NCBI GenBank assembly: GCA_022457065.1
Contig: JAJGBQ010000006.1
Location: 2,728,001-2,792,000, forward strand
Length of the DNA stretch: 64,000 nucleotides
Direction of reading: 5' to 3'
DNA from: Curvularia sp. ZM96
Taxonomy: Eukaryota > Ascomycota > Dothideomycetes > Pleosporales > Pleosporaceae
Below, in pieces: positions 35,051-45,834 of this stretch. Positions within the stretch are counted from its first letter, which is position 1; each line of letters starts with the position of its first letter. A model generated the notes under the pieces. It was not told where the DNA came from. It saw only the letters and a program-made list of their open reading frames with translations, and did not search any database. A program made the translations under genes and the position numbers.

Positions 35051-36151
35051 GATTAGTCAAATTCTAGTTACTAAAGCTAGGTACAGGTCTAAGATGCTCT
35101 TCTGATTATCTCTAGTTCTTATACTTTGCGCCAGTCCAAATTCTTCGAGATTATAATAATTAAAACTGCGGGGAAGTCTAGAAAATGATGAAATAACGCG
35201 CATGACGGAGAATTTTATTTCCTGCGGAGTAGAAGGCCTAGGCTTGCCCTAAAGCGAAGCTGATTGGTGGTACACGCTCAATATCGTGTGCAATGCTTTA
35301 AGCTGGAAACTATAGTTCGTAGTAATACCCTTTTATATTGTACAGATTGAAGTATGGTGGAAGATTTTCATACCGTGTTTTACTGTTACTCCTAGTATAT
35401 GGTGCTACGTGGCTCGGCCCCAAATCGCGCCAAAATAGGGTTAGCGTTAGCGTTACGACGGCAGAAGTTGCCCGGGCCACAAGAACAGGACAGGGTCTTG
35501 TTAGAGGGTAACTGTTGCTCTCACTCAAATCCCCCCGTCTCTCACCCCCTTCTTAGTCTTTCTCCCCTCTTCTTAGAGACGTATTTGTATAGTACGGTTA
35601 TCTGCGCACTTAAATTATTGATAACAGTTAGAATCTAGTGAAGTTGAAGTTGTGAAGTGGTAGAAGGAAGTGGTCGCGAAGAGAAACTTATATATCCTCA
35701 TCTCCTATACGACAAAGGAATAGCAAAGAGGTACCTTAGTTCACGTGCCTGTTACATCCAGCCTGCAAGCGTCGATCAGTGAACGCAGAAGGGAATATAT
35801 AAGCGCTAAGATACTAAGGGGTTAGCACCATGTATGCTGATGGAGAACACATGCGCATGTGCGTGAGATTCACTAAGCTACGTATTTTACCGAACCAGAT
35901 ATCTGGTATATGTGACAGGGACTGCCTGCTTCGGTAATGAACGGAAGATTTCCTATCATTTACTAATATTACCCGAATATAATAGCCACGGCCCACTATA
36001 GGGTAATTGTCGCAAAATGGTTACTGGGTTTACATCTTAGAACTCTGCGTGCGTACGGAGTATCTCCCCATAAATTAGTGTTAGTACGCGATACTGTGCC
36101 AAATTTGAGAATAGAGAAGTTACTGTGTACGTGAGGTAGATAGCACCTAGC
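35051..36151. other. Gene-free interval
   Basis: AT-rich promoter-side DNA of the beta-helix gene followed by a CT-rich tract near 35530-35580. No gene, RNA gene or element was recognised. Confidence 0.35.
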
Positions 36152-36975
36152 ATGGACGTGCGTGATATGAAGGGACTTACGGAAGCACAACGCCAGTCAC
36201 TGCATCAGCTGTTAGGAGAAGTAAGAAACGTTGGGCGACAGCAGGCTACGATAGGCGATTCAGTAGCGGTACCTCTGACCGGAGCGGCGTGTTTTCGCGA
36301 GAGCCTTGCGATGTTGAGTTCACATTGTCGACCCTACTGCATTACCGAACAAGATGTGCTTTTCGACACCTTGACCCCGAAAAATATGGTAGGATGCCAC
36401 TTTCTCTCCTTCCTGGTACAGATTCTGAGTAGTGTAATCATGGACATGTAGCTCCATTTCAACACCCAAGACGTCATGATTGAGTCTCAGGAAGTCTTTT
36501 TTGGAAAGGTCATTCAGCCAGCATTCAGAACTTCAGATCTTACGGCTGAGCATGCAGACTATAGTAAATGCTTTTCATCATTGAAACAACGCATCAAGGG
36601 AGTTCTCGAAAGCGTCGACCACAACTCCCGGAAACATCTAACGTCGGAGATCTTACAGGACTTTCAAGACGAAGATAACATGCAATTCTGTGAGTTTCTG
36701 AACCTTTACAATCTCTTCTATATACGTATAGAAACTCAAAATAGCGCTTAGTATGTGCCTGGAATTTCTCTTTGCTCGATCGAGAATGGTGGTTGGGTTT
36801 GGGGACTGCAATGCAGGGCAGGCGAGATAACTCCAAGGACTACCGCATTCTTAGTGCGGCCCATACGCAACAAAACTATCTATTACGGAAGCAATATCCT
36901 ATATCTTCGGATTATTGGGTTATCTTTTGTGGCAAAATACGAAAGTGCAAACGAGTTGGAGCAATCGACATCTAA
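36152..36975 (+). CDS. Three-exon orphan gene of unknown function
   Basis: Manual model: 36152-36388, 36452-36689, 36752-36975, giving 232 residues with closed frame. I recognise no family. The N-terminal exon encodes an amphipathic start (LTEAQRQSLHQLLGEVRNVGRQQ), the second a helical Lys/Glu-rich segment with Phe-rich patches, and the third an aromatic Trp- and Tyr-rich stretch (LLDREWWLGLG, SSDYWVIFCGKIRKCKR). No signal peptide or membrane span is evident, so it is probably intracellular. Intron signals are GTAGGA...TAG and GTGAGT...TAG. The codon total of the three exons is an exact multiple of three and removes all stops, which supports the model, but there is no independent evidence for expression. 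Confidence 0.45.
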
Positions 36976-37124
36976 GTGCCCAACAGGCTTTGTAATAGTG
37001 TGATACGAAGAGCCTACTTAGGTATTTAGTTTGGGAATGGCCCCATTTCAAAACTAAACTCTGTCAGGCTCAGCCTTAGGGCTCTGCAGAACTAAGTTCC
37101 GCAAACTCGCCAAGAAATTGGGAA

Positions 37125-37260
37125 CTAAGGTCGATCCTGGCCTTATTTCTGTTGGGGATTGAGGATAGGGTAGCGCTAGATTAGATGACTAAGTAACCCC
37201 GACCCATCTCTTGGCAGCTCTACCCCAGCCCTACCCTAACCCATTTACCAGCCTACTCGT
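37125..37260 (-). repeat. Partial second copy of the 50.5-kb MITE
   Basis: Reading the minus strand, AAATGGGTTAGGGTAGGGCT and the following 50 bases (CTGGGGTAGAGCTGCCAAGAG and on) match the left half of the element at 50473-50698 with a few substitutions. Only one terminal inverted repeat is clear, so the copy is truncated or diverged. The CCCTAACCC string is part of this element and is not a telomere repeat. Confidence 0.6.
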
Positions 37261-37722
37261 CAGGCTGTTTCCCAAGATTCCGGTAAGATACTTCTTGTGT
37301 TTTAGGTGGACCAGTTGTGTAATGTGGCTGCGGCAAAACATGCAGTCTCTACAAAATTTGTGTAACTACGTACCGCAAAAATGCTCAAATTCGCGCAAAG
37401 GACCCATATTTATTCCTTACAATAAGCTGAGGGCCGCCTTAATCGCCCTACCAGCTACCCAACGTGTATTTTTCTGCAGAACTGCCTTGATTAGCCTGCA
37501 CAAGCGAGATCACCTCCTCTTGGCTTAGCCTCATCCCTGCTAGAGCCTTGTCTTACCATGCTAGAGAAGTGGGGGAAATCCGAAGCCTCTGCGCGATGCA
37601 TATATAAATACAAGAGGCACCACTCATTAAATTGCGTCTATAGCGACGGCGGCACAAATAAGAACCAAAGGTAGTAAACACATTGGTCTTTCTCACTATT
37701 GGCGAGACGACCACTATCTATC

Positions 37723-38786
37723 ATGAAGATTACTAGAACTTTCGGACATGGCATAGCGCTTGTCGCTTCCTTATTCTCCTTAGTGTTGTGTCAGGGAGAA
37801 AATAGCTCTATGCCTATCTTCACACCAGAGCTCAATGCCAAGCGAACTATTTCTGTGGGGTTTGTGAGTCTGCCTTTGCTAGTTAAACGCTTTATTTACT
37901 TACATTTTGAAGGTTATATTTCCTGGTTTCGAGCTACTTGACGTCTTTGGTCCAATGGAGATCCTCACTAGTGTACGACATCCCTTTAGTGGTCCTTCTT
38001 GCTTTCCACAGTACTAATGTCTAGGTAGCTCTCTGCCTTCAATAAAATTACTCTTTCTGTCATCGCTGAAGAAGCTGAGCTCGTCCCTGCTGGAATGCAG
38101 CCTTATGGACCAGATTCTGATACTCCCCCTACTGATTTTGGTCACGTCATTGCACCCCTTGTCAAAGCAACCCACACTTTCAAGAATGCACCTGCGCTTG
38201 ACATCCTCTACATTCCCGGCGGTCTTGGTGTCGTAACTTTAGAGCAGAAAAATGAAACTACCGTTGAGGACTTCATCAAGCTGCGCTTTGAGTCTCTTGA
38301 ATACCTAATTGGCGTCAGCTTTGGTGCTGTTAGCCTTGCGCGGGCGGGTGTGCTGAATGGCAAGCGGGCAACAACTAACAAGTCTGGGTGGACCTGGATA
38401 ACACAACGCGGGCCTAATGTGAAGTGGGTACCGCAAGCTCGCTGGGTTGAAGATGGGAACATCTGGACTACGTCGGGCATGGCGTCGGGTGGGTCTACTT
38501 GGGAGAGTTGTGCGCTGCCTATCATGTATCAGCTAATGATGTGTAGTTCTTGATGCCACGTACGCTCTATTCAGCCGATTCTATGGAGAGCAGCCGCTGA
38601 ACTATATGATGAACGTGATTGAGTACGCGCCTCATCTGAATCCTAAGTGGGATCCGTATGCCGCCATATTCAATGTGAGTTTTATGAACGAGATGTAGAA
38701 ATCCGCTAAGAAATTTCCAGGTGCCTGGATCAGACAACTCAACATGGCAGGATTGCGTCAATCCTGTGGCAATGCCTGTGAGATAA
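37723..38786 (+). CDS. Secreted DJ-1/PfpI-family protein lacking the nucleophile cysteine
   Basis: Five exons (37723-37863, 37913-37972, 38029-38488, 38547-38674, 38721-38786), 284 residues. A signal peptide (MKITRTFGHGIALVASLFSLVLCQG) precedes a DJ-1/PfpI domain: VIFPGFELLDVFGPMEIL, LDILYIPGGLGV, YLIGVSFGAVSLARAGVLNGKRATTNK, WVEDGNIWTTSGMAS and YALFSRFYGEQPLNYMMNVIEY. This is the branch containing isonitrile-hydratase-like and amidase-like fungal proteins. The nucleophile elbow, normally a Cys in a VCTG-type turn, is VSFG here, with Ser164 (codon 38317-38319) in place of Cys. Loss of the catalytic thiol suggests changed or lost enzymatic activity. Exon joins were chosen so that each conserved block continues; all introns have GT-AG ends. 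The ATG at 37723 was taken because the frame upstream starts only with non-ATG codons. Confidence 0.8.
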
Positions 38787-40022
38787 TAAGAGTATGATGA
38801 GAAGTTACGCATGAAAGTGAAATGGTGATTATATGCGATGATTAGAAGGAGAAAATTTGCAGAGGCTGGTCAATGTGGATCTCACAGTGGCAAAAGGGTA
38901 GGGTAGAAACAACACTATTTCCAGACTCACTTCGTTCTCACGTTAGTCTATCATATTTTTGGTCACACCTAGCATTCCGGCATCGGTATCCTTTTGCGTG
39001 GACTGGCATTTTCAGCTGTGTTATCAATCGAGTAAAGTTCATGCCCAATCTGTTACAAAAAGTCGTCATTGAAGTCTCTCATTTGTTCAAAGGTCTCGTT
39101 CTCTCTCTTACCACAGAAATGTGTTAACGATCAATGCACATGCTGTTCCGGCTGCGCTCCTTCATTCTATCTTTGCCACTTCACCCCTGACGTTATCACA
39201 AATGCTATCCAGCTAATACAGTATGAGTCCAACCTGCTTTTATCTCTTGAATGCCGTCTCCTTTAACAAACCATATACGTCAATCCAATCGCCTAGAAGC
39301 ACCCCCTATCTGCTATGCTAGACAGTACAGTGTCTGACTCTTGGGTCAGAGGCTCATCCCTGGCCTTCACGCTTCATGTGAGTTTCATGTTTAGGTGTGC
39401 GTGGATCCATGCGACTAGCCATGCAATGCTAATACATGTGCTGATAAATAGTAAGTAATCTACGGTAGGCACTGAGGCACCACCCTCACGCAAATATGGC
39501 ATATCTACAAGGGTAAAAGAGCGCGCATGAGGCTCAAGGAATTGGGCGAGACCGAAGCTTTGTTTCTGAATATAGGTGTCAAACCTGCGTTTCCGGTCAA
39601 AGTAGTACTAGATAAGACAGCCACTTTGTTTAGATTACCCCCGGAATTGGTGGGCTCGTTGGAAATGATGGCCCATGAGGGCCTGGTCTAGGATCGAACT
39701 AGCTTCAACAGAATCAATTGAGCATGGGCTCACTCACCGAGCGCAGGATTATCGACTTAGTGGGTACAGTAGTTGTTAGGTGTGTAGTGATCTTCATGAA
39801 TCCTCCAAAGGGTCAACAGACTATCCAGCGTAAGAGCTACGGTTATTGTTACTATACATGTGCCGCACGGGCAAGCTGTCTTATTAAATGTGGCCTTTTT
39901 CGCTGTTACCATCATGTTCACTTCAATTTCCACCATCCCTATGGTAGGAATTCGATCAAATACATGAGGTTAGCCTTGAGCACATTAGAGGCAATTGGCG
40001 GTGGCGCGCTTGGGTGGCCTTA
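38787..40022. other. Gene-free interval with short protein-like traces
   Basis: One plus-strand stretch at about 39525-39690 reads as a plausible peptide (RLKELGETEALFLNIGVKPAF) ending in TAG; the family is not recognised and no exon structure could be built. The remainder shows nothing. Confidence 0.3.
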
Positions 40023-40855
40023 CTGTAGGTGGTCAGTGCATGCAACAGGTCACCCAATGCAACACCCCGCTTAGAATGCGCGCCCACCAAAAAATGAAGC
40101 TGTAGAGCACCACACAAAAGCTATTATCGCGAGATTTTTTAGTGAATTAGTCTATATAGTCTAAATAATAGTTCTATCTACTTAGATCTCTTTAAAGGCT
40201 TGTTGTAGTAGTTGCGCATGGTGGTTTTATGGTAGTTTTGGTAGGTGGCTGCGCAGGGCAGCAGTGCAGATTCAGCACCACTTTAACTGCCTGCATTACC
40301 ACCACCACGCAATTTTTTTAACTTCTAACTAGATAAAGCTTTTCTCCTAGACGTATTCTATCTATCTTGAGATTTTTTTAGTGTTGCAGCGGCGCGATAG
40401 CGAGATCTTTGCAAAGAAGCAAATTACCCCTCTTAACTCCGCTAACTTTTTAGATTTCTTGCGACAAAACTGCTCTATCTACCGCTTTTTCTACTCAAAC
40501 TTGAATTTCGCAACGCACAACTGCTACGATTCTAAGAAAACCTCAAAATATATAGATTGCTACTATGAGAATAGCTCTATTAAGTCAAAAGTTAAAAAGA
40601 TTGCGTAGTAGTAGTGATGCGGGCAGTCAAAGTAGTGCTATATCTCACAACCGGGTGCTACAAAACTACTATACGCAGCTACCACAACAGACTACAAAAG
40701 AAATCTGAGTAGATAGAAATATTATTCAGACTATCTAGATTAATCTACTAAAAAATCTCGCGATAATAGCTTTTGTGTGGCGTTCTGCAGCCTCGTTTTG
40801 GTGGGCTGCCGTGTGTTGCATTGGGTGACCTGTTGCACGCACTGACCGCTTACAG
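40023..40855. mobile_element. 833-bp foldback element with long inverted repeats
   Basis: The two halves are imperfect inverted copies. Left end CTGTAGGTGGTCAGTGC and right end, reverse-complemented, CTGTAAGCGGTCAGTGC; both continue with CAACAGGTCACCCAATGCAA and, further in, ACAAAAGCTATTATCGCGAG. The arms cover about 40023-40381 and 40531-40855 and leave a loop of about 150 bp. TA on both outer sides (40021-40022, 40856-40857) fits a Tc1/mariner-type target duplication. Arm differences are largely transitions (C/T, G/A), as RIP or drift would give. It encodes no transposase; the 75-codon frame at 40381-40608 spans loop and arm and shows no family. Non-autonomous element mobilised by an unknown transposase. 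Confidence 0.8.
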
Positions 40856-41477
40856 TACTACAAGGCCCACCTATCAGCTTCACGAACTTGATCTTCACAA
40901 TACGGCACTGCACCTACCCTTACCACGAGCTTTAAGATGCACAAGACGGGTAGAGAGGGTTTGAGTAATAGATACGTTAATAGTCCTAGCTTAGTACTGC
41001 CATAGCGCATCCTTGCAAGAACGTGTGCTATTAGAGGAATGTGAACTTACATTTGCGAACAAAAGCGCCTTCCTCAAGACGCTTGAATGCTTTGACACCC
41101 TCCTCAGGTCTAATTCCTATCTCTTGGCTCATTTTCAAGCTGTTTGCCCCGATCTTACTCTTGTGTCGTTCTTTTAGTTTTTATTCTTCGCTCTTTCCAA
41201 TCTTCTCGTTTCATTCGGACTCGACAACCTTGACACGCTCACTTTTGCCAAGTTTCCACTGAACGTACCTGGTTGCACAAAAACCCAGGATATGTCGATC
41301 CTAGTGAACAGCGAAAGGAAAACAAGACCCAATATCGAAGAGAGCCCGCGCGCATCCTTGGATCGCAACACCAACACTAGATCTAATAATCAAAGAATAA
41401 AGCATCGCCCTCTCTAATAATAGATTTAGGTCCTGTTGAGAATGACTATGTCAGGAACGGAATGTGGCTCTGGTTCT

Positions 41478-42560
41478 TCACAGTCCGACCAGCCGTTCAA
41501 CATTCCGAAATGCAATATCTCTGAACTCCTCTTCTGTCACCATTCCACTCTCTCTCAGCGCCTGCATAAACGCTGCCCCATTCTCATTCCTAGAGAACGG
41601 CCAGTCGACGCTATACATTATCCTTTTGTGGTCTGTAGCCCGGAGGACCGTGGCCATGGGATCGAGGCTGAATATCCCACTCGTCGTGATATAGGCATTG
41701 CGCGTATACACGTCCTTGAACTGCAATGTCCGGTTCACACTCAGATTAGGGTCCGTCCGCGACAGAAAATAGGGCACTAGCTCGCCCATATGGCCAAGGA
41801 TGACCTGCAGTGCTGGAAACCTCTCAAACACGCCGCCCAGATATAGGCGCAGAAATCCCAGTCCCGCCCGCTCGTGCCAACCCCAAGCTCCCATCCCTAG
41901 CGTCGCGGCGTGGTACCTACTGTACTCGCCTTCGATCGATGGTGCGTATAAACCCTTTCCAATATCAACGACATCTGCTAGATCTGGGTACGTCGGGTGT
42001 AGATAGATGGGCACGTTGAGCTGCACGGCCTCAGACCATAACGGATCATACGCAGGACCGTCGTAGAAACTGCCATTGCTTAGATGCGCATCAACCAGAG
42101 CCCCAACGAAGCCATGCTTCTGGACACAGCGCCGCAGCTCAGCTGCCGCCGCGGCCGGGATGGCCATAGGCAAGATACAGAAGCCACGAAAGCGGCGTGG
42201 AGCGGACGACGCAGCGATGGCGGCGGCGAGCTCGTCGTTGGCGAGCGCTGTTAGATTGGTCGCGAACATGGCTTCGGGGAGGGGCGTGTGCGAGATAATC
42301 TGGATGCGGATGTTATTAGCGTCCATTGAGGCGAGCCGGCTAGGACCAACTTCGCGGAGGATGGGAACGAGGGCACTGGCGCCAAGGAGGACATTCAGTG
42401 GGTTTTCCGCGAAGTAGTGGGCCAGCGACGGGGAGAACCAGTGCTCTTCAAGCGTGTAATAGGGGACGGAGTCGTTGTTGTCGCGGACATGTAAGCTAAC
42501 TGTAGTAGCAGCTAAGAAAAGGAAGACAAGGAGGAGAAGAAGAGGGTTATCAGGGAACAT
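41478..42560 (-). CDS. Secreted amidohydrolase-2 family protein (aromatic-acid decarboxylase-like)
   Basis: Single exon, 360 residues. An N-terminal hydrophobic segment (PLLLLLVFLFLAATTVSL) is a signal peptide. The rest follows the metal-dependent TIM-barrel family that includes 2,3-dihydroxybenzoate, gamma-resorcylate and 6-methylsalicylate decarboxylases: TLEEHW (Glu39/His40 region, usual metal site), PLWSEAVQLNVPIYLHPTYP (metal His), FPALQVILGHMGELVPYFLSR (catalytic His-Gly-Glu region), and IMYSVDWPFSRNENG (metal Asp) close to the C-terminus. All key positions are present. A secreted enzyme of this fold suggests extracellular processing of aromatic acids, but this is inference from the family. 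No partner genes lie next to it. Start at 42560 gives the signal peptide directly. Confidence 0.85.
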   Translation of the reverse strand: MFPDNPLLLLLVFLFLAATTVSLHVRDNNDSVPYYTLEEHWFSPSLAHYFAENPLNVLLGASALVPILREVGPSRLASMDANNIRIQIISHTPLPEAMFATNLTALANDELAAAIAASSAPRRFRGFCILPMAIPAAAAAELRRCVQKHGFVGALVDAHLSNGSFYDGPAYDPLWSEAVQLNVPIYLHPTYPDLADVVDIGKGLYAPSIEGEYSRYHAATLGMGAWGWHERAGLGFLRLYLGGVFERFPALQVILGHMGELVPYFLSRTDPNLSVNRTLQFKDVYTRNAYITTSGIFSLDPMATVLRATDHKRIMYSVDWPFSRNENGAAFMQALRESGMVTEEEFRDIAFRNVERLVGL

Positions 42561-44697
42561 ATTAAGAAGAGAGTATTTTATTTAGTTATTGGAAAAGATA
42601 TAATATCCCGAGTGGTGACGGCGGATCATAGCGGAATCTCAGCTTAGAGTGCTCTAGCCCAGAATTTATAGGTTCCAATGCCCTCCAATTCTTTCAATGG
42701 TAGGGCCGCCTCTTTGCATATATATACCACACTCTTAAGGCTGAAGCTATTATCTTATGTATTCGCTAAGCTAATTATTGACAAGCTTAGAATGTTTGCA
42801 AGCGTGCTAGTCGAGAGACAAGTTATCACGCGACCCTTGGTGGGCGGTGTTACTGAATGACTTCGTGGTGGCACATAGCAAGGTGTAAAGGTGCGAGTCA
42901 ACGTCGTGACCCTAGCGCATCGCTAGGTAGTCTAGGGTCTACTAGACTAAGGGGCGTCGCATGAGAGCTCTCATGCTCAGTGGGCTTGACGGCACGCACG
43001 AGTGGAGCATCGCTCCTGTAAAGCTGCGTTATGACGAAATGCTGCTGTCGCTGTGTCTGGTGGTAGGTCACACCACAAGATACGGCTACATAGGAACCTA
43101 GTAGATGGCATTATAATACTTAAAGAATATTAGAGATTGGGGAACATATTTCCAGCCCTAGGGGTATTAGGGCAAGCTAGCACACAAGACAGCTGAACAC
43201 TAGGGGGAGGCTGAAGGTAATGTAGATACAAAGCATAAGGCAACTATGCCTTTACGAGCCTTGAACAACGCTGCACACACGAGGCTTCGAGTACAGCATA
43301 CACATAGAAAGACGGTTCGTAGAACACAAATATAGGCAAAAGACGTCACTTCTAGAGACAAAATATACATAGTCTTAGATAGAAGCTAGATAATAGCAGA
43401 CCTCTAGGGCCAGATGGCTCTTTCGAGAGTGAAGTAAGGCGTTGTGGACTCACGTCCGGATCGCGTCGGCTGTCTGCTATGCCTGTCATCCTGGCATAGC
43501 TGTGGAGATCACGGCTGAAACCGAGTAGGACAAAATCAATTAATCAATCAATTACACTTAACTGCTTACACATACACTTCGTAGGGCTCTCCAACCTCTC
43601 TTCAGCTGTAGATAGCTAATGATGTGTAATTTTCGTAAATGCACCTTAGCTGATCAGACCATGTTTCTGAATTAGAGGGGTATTTTGATTCAGCTTGCAG
43701 CTTCGCACGCATTATAATGCTTGGCTCACACTATAAAGTTTGGCAGCCACCTTAAACTCAGCTGAGAAGGGAGATGGAGGGTGGAATTGGAGCACCAACT
43801 ATCAGATTCGCCTAACTAGATGCGCTAGCGAAACTGGGCTTTATCTTGAGCGCAGCCTTAACAAAATTCGACCCCGCTCGCAAGCGAAAGTCTTGGCAGT
43901 TTACCTACACTGTTATAGGATTAAAGTTCTATGACTACCGTTACGTAAGAGAGTAGCCTAACTAGTTATTCGTCTAAATTAGATAGGGCTAGATGCCTAC
44001 AGCTGTTCTGGCGGCTGAAGCACCGTTCTATCGCAGGCTACTGGCTGGAGGATCGTCCCGTTTGTGCCGTGCACATCTACAAGCGATCGAGATCATGCGA
44101 CTTGCGCACCAGAAACTGCGTAGGTTTACTACCGTAGAATCTGGGTTCTCTCCTTTCACATGTTTAGATCTTTGCATTAATCACACCACCCATTACATAG
44201 CTGAATCTTTGTATCAATTGTACCACCTTTTACACGTATGAATCTTTCGTCATAGTGCCAACATGCATGCCAGTCTAGTGATTCAACAATCTGCATATGG
44301 CTAGCCTACTTATTCATTGATTTTGACAAATTTTAGGTTCAACTTAAGTCAGCATAGACATGTGAAATGCTGGTTCACAGAAACCTTGTAAACTATCTTT
44401 GACCTCTTAGGTTTCCAATCTTTTTCCTATCTGCTTGCGACCTTTGTTTCGCACCTGAGCTGAATTGGAGAAGTACCACGGATTGTTTTAGCCTGTCAAT
44501 GAACTTGGCATATGTTAGACATTCCAATTACTCAATACCTTTCTTCTCCTACTGTCACATTCACGTCTTTATCCTAACGTTACAAGTCTCTGTTTGAAGA
44601 TAAATACCCCTTAGATATCCCTAATCTCATCTTCTTATCAAATCTCCTCCTCACTCTACTACATTCAACATTCTACTCAATTACCTAGCTGCTCAAC
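42561..44697. other. Two kilobases without a recognised gene
   Basis: Contains the hairpin cluster at 42911-43016. A 64-codon frame at 43740 and an 82-codon frame at 43993 have no family features. The last 100 bp before 44698 (CT-rich leader, TAAATACC about 95 bp upstream) look like the promoter of the small secreted protein gene. Confidence 0.35.
42911..43016. repeat. Four adjacent hairpins or palindromes
   Basis: In order: CCTAGCG-CAT-CGCTAGG (42911-42927), TAGTCTAG-GGTCTA-CTAGACTA (42928-42949), the perfect 18-bp palindrome GCATGAGAGCTCTCATGC (42959-42976) and GGAGC-ATC-GCTCC (43004-43016). No open frame crosses the set. It may be the end of a transposon or a structured RNA; neither is proved. 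Confidence 0.55.
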
Positions 44698-45142
44698 ATG
44701 CGTCTCTTCCTCGCCATTCCCTTCCTAGCTGGGACTATGGCCGCAGTCTTGGATCCTCGCTCCATCTCGTGCAAGATGACGGGCTCATCCGACATCATCG
44801 CACGCTCTTGTCCCTCGCGCGGCTGCAGGGATCTGGGACACTATCATGCGGGGGAGGAGTACAACTACGACTGCTACTGCCCTGGAGAGCATGTCAGCGG
44901 GAGCAAGTAAGCGACACACCACTAGCGGATACCCTTCTTAAACTAAGCACTATTGCACTAGTGTATGGCTCTATATGGATCCCTCAAGCGGGTGCCATGG
45001 GTGTTGGATTCGCGGTAGGAGGACTGATTGTTGCGAGAGTGAGTCTGATGTGCATTATTCTCTTGGATTGTATGCTAATAGATGCCAAGATTGCTTGCCG
45101 CGGTGCCACAGCTGCCCTTGTTGGGACAACCCGAGCTGCTAA
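44698..45142 (+). CDS. Small cysteine-rich secreted protein (candidate effector)
   Basis: Three exons (44698-44906, 44962-45038, 45090-45142), 112 residues. A signal peptide of about 16 residues (MRLFLAIPFLAGTMAA) is followed by a mature region with 14 Cys in about 95 residues, including DCYCPGEHVSG, GCHGCW, TDCCENC and a final CXXC-rich tail ending in PSC. An even Cys number suggests seven disulfides and a stable apoplastic protein. Ignoring the introns leaves a 70-residue frame that ends in TAA inside the GTAAGC donor. The two introns (55 and 51 nt) have standard signals and each restores the Cys-rich frame. The family is not recognised. Size, secretion, Cys content and the location among decayed genes and repeats fit an effector-like protein; function is unknown. 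Confidence 0.7.
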
Positions 45143-45834
45143 GAGCCGTTTTCTCAGGGTTAGGCTTGAGTTCCTACAAATCGAAGCAGTGGTGCATTTC
45201 TTAGCAGACTTTCATTATCAGGAACCTAACCAAAGTTAGTACTTCAGACCCCATGTGCTACAATTTGAAAGTGTCGACACGGGACAAAGATATAAGATTG
45301 AAACGTGTTGCTAGTTCTGAATGATCCTTACTACAGCCTAAAATTCTATTTGCACTGCTTGTTAATTTGCATCTTATCGTCATCCTGTCCTGGCCATTTA
45401 TAGTGGATATGCTCTAGCTTACCACATACACCTATTGAAGCAAAGTATCGTACAAGACCACAATCTTGAGTTTCTGTGTTGCGCGGCTGGTTCGAAAAAT
45501 GCACCTAAGACGGCAGGTGGTGATCGACGGCTAACTACCTAACGTGTTGGACAAGTGAGTGGCCACCTCTTACTAACTTTTAACGACTTCCTACACGTAC
45601 AGCTTAATAACACACGACGATTATATTAAATTAACGATCAAATACTATTCCACTATATCTACAGCATCGTTTTTGCACCTATATGAGTTATGCCCTATCT
45701 TCGTACAGCGGCTGCAGCGACGAGGAAGTCGCTCGCCTAGTCCTGTCCTTGCATTGCCCTGACGTGTTTCGTCCACATGTTGCCTCTCCGCACCTCTTTA
45801 AGTAGTTATCTCCTCTCCCTCTGCTATCGTTAAG
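45143..45834. other. Short intergenic region
   Basis: No gene was recognised; AT-rich DNA with a T-rich run leading into the transporter pseudogene. Confidence 0.35.

Noticed and set aside
37230..37255. CCCTAACCC string resembling a telomere repeat
   Set aside because: It occurs once and is part of a MITE-like sequence shared with 50.5 kb.
40381..40608. 75-codon frame inside the foldback
   Set aside because: It crosses from the loop into one arm, has no family features and is not mirrored in the other arm.
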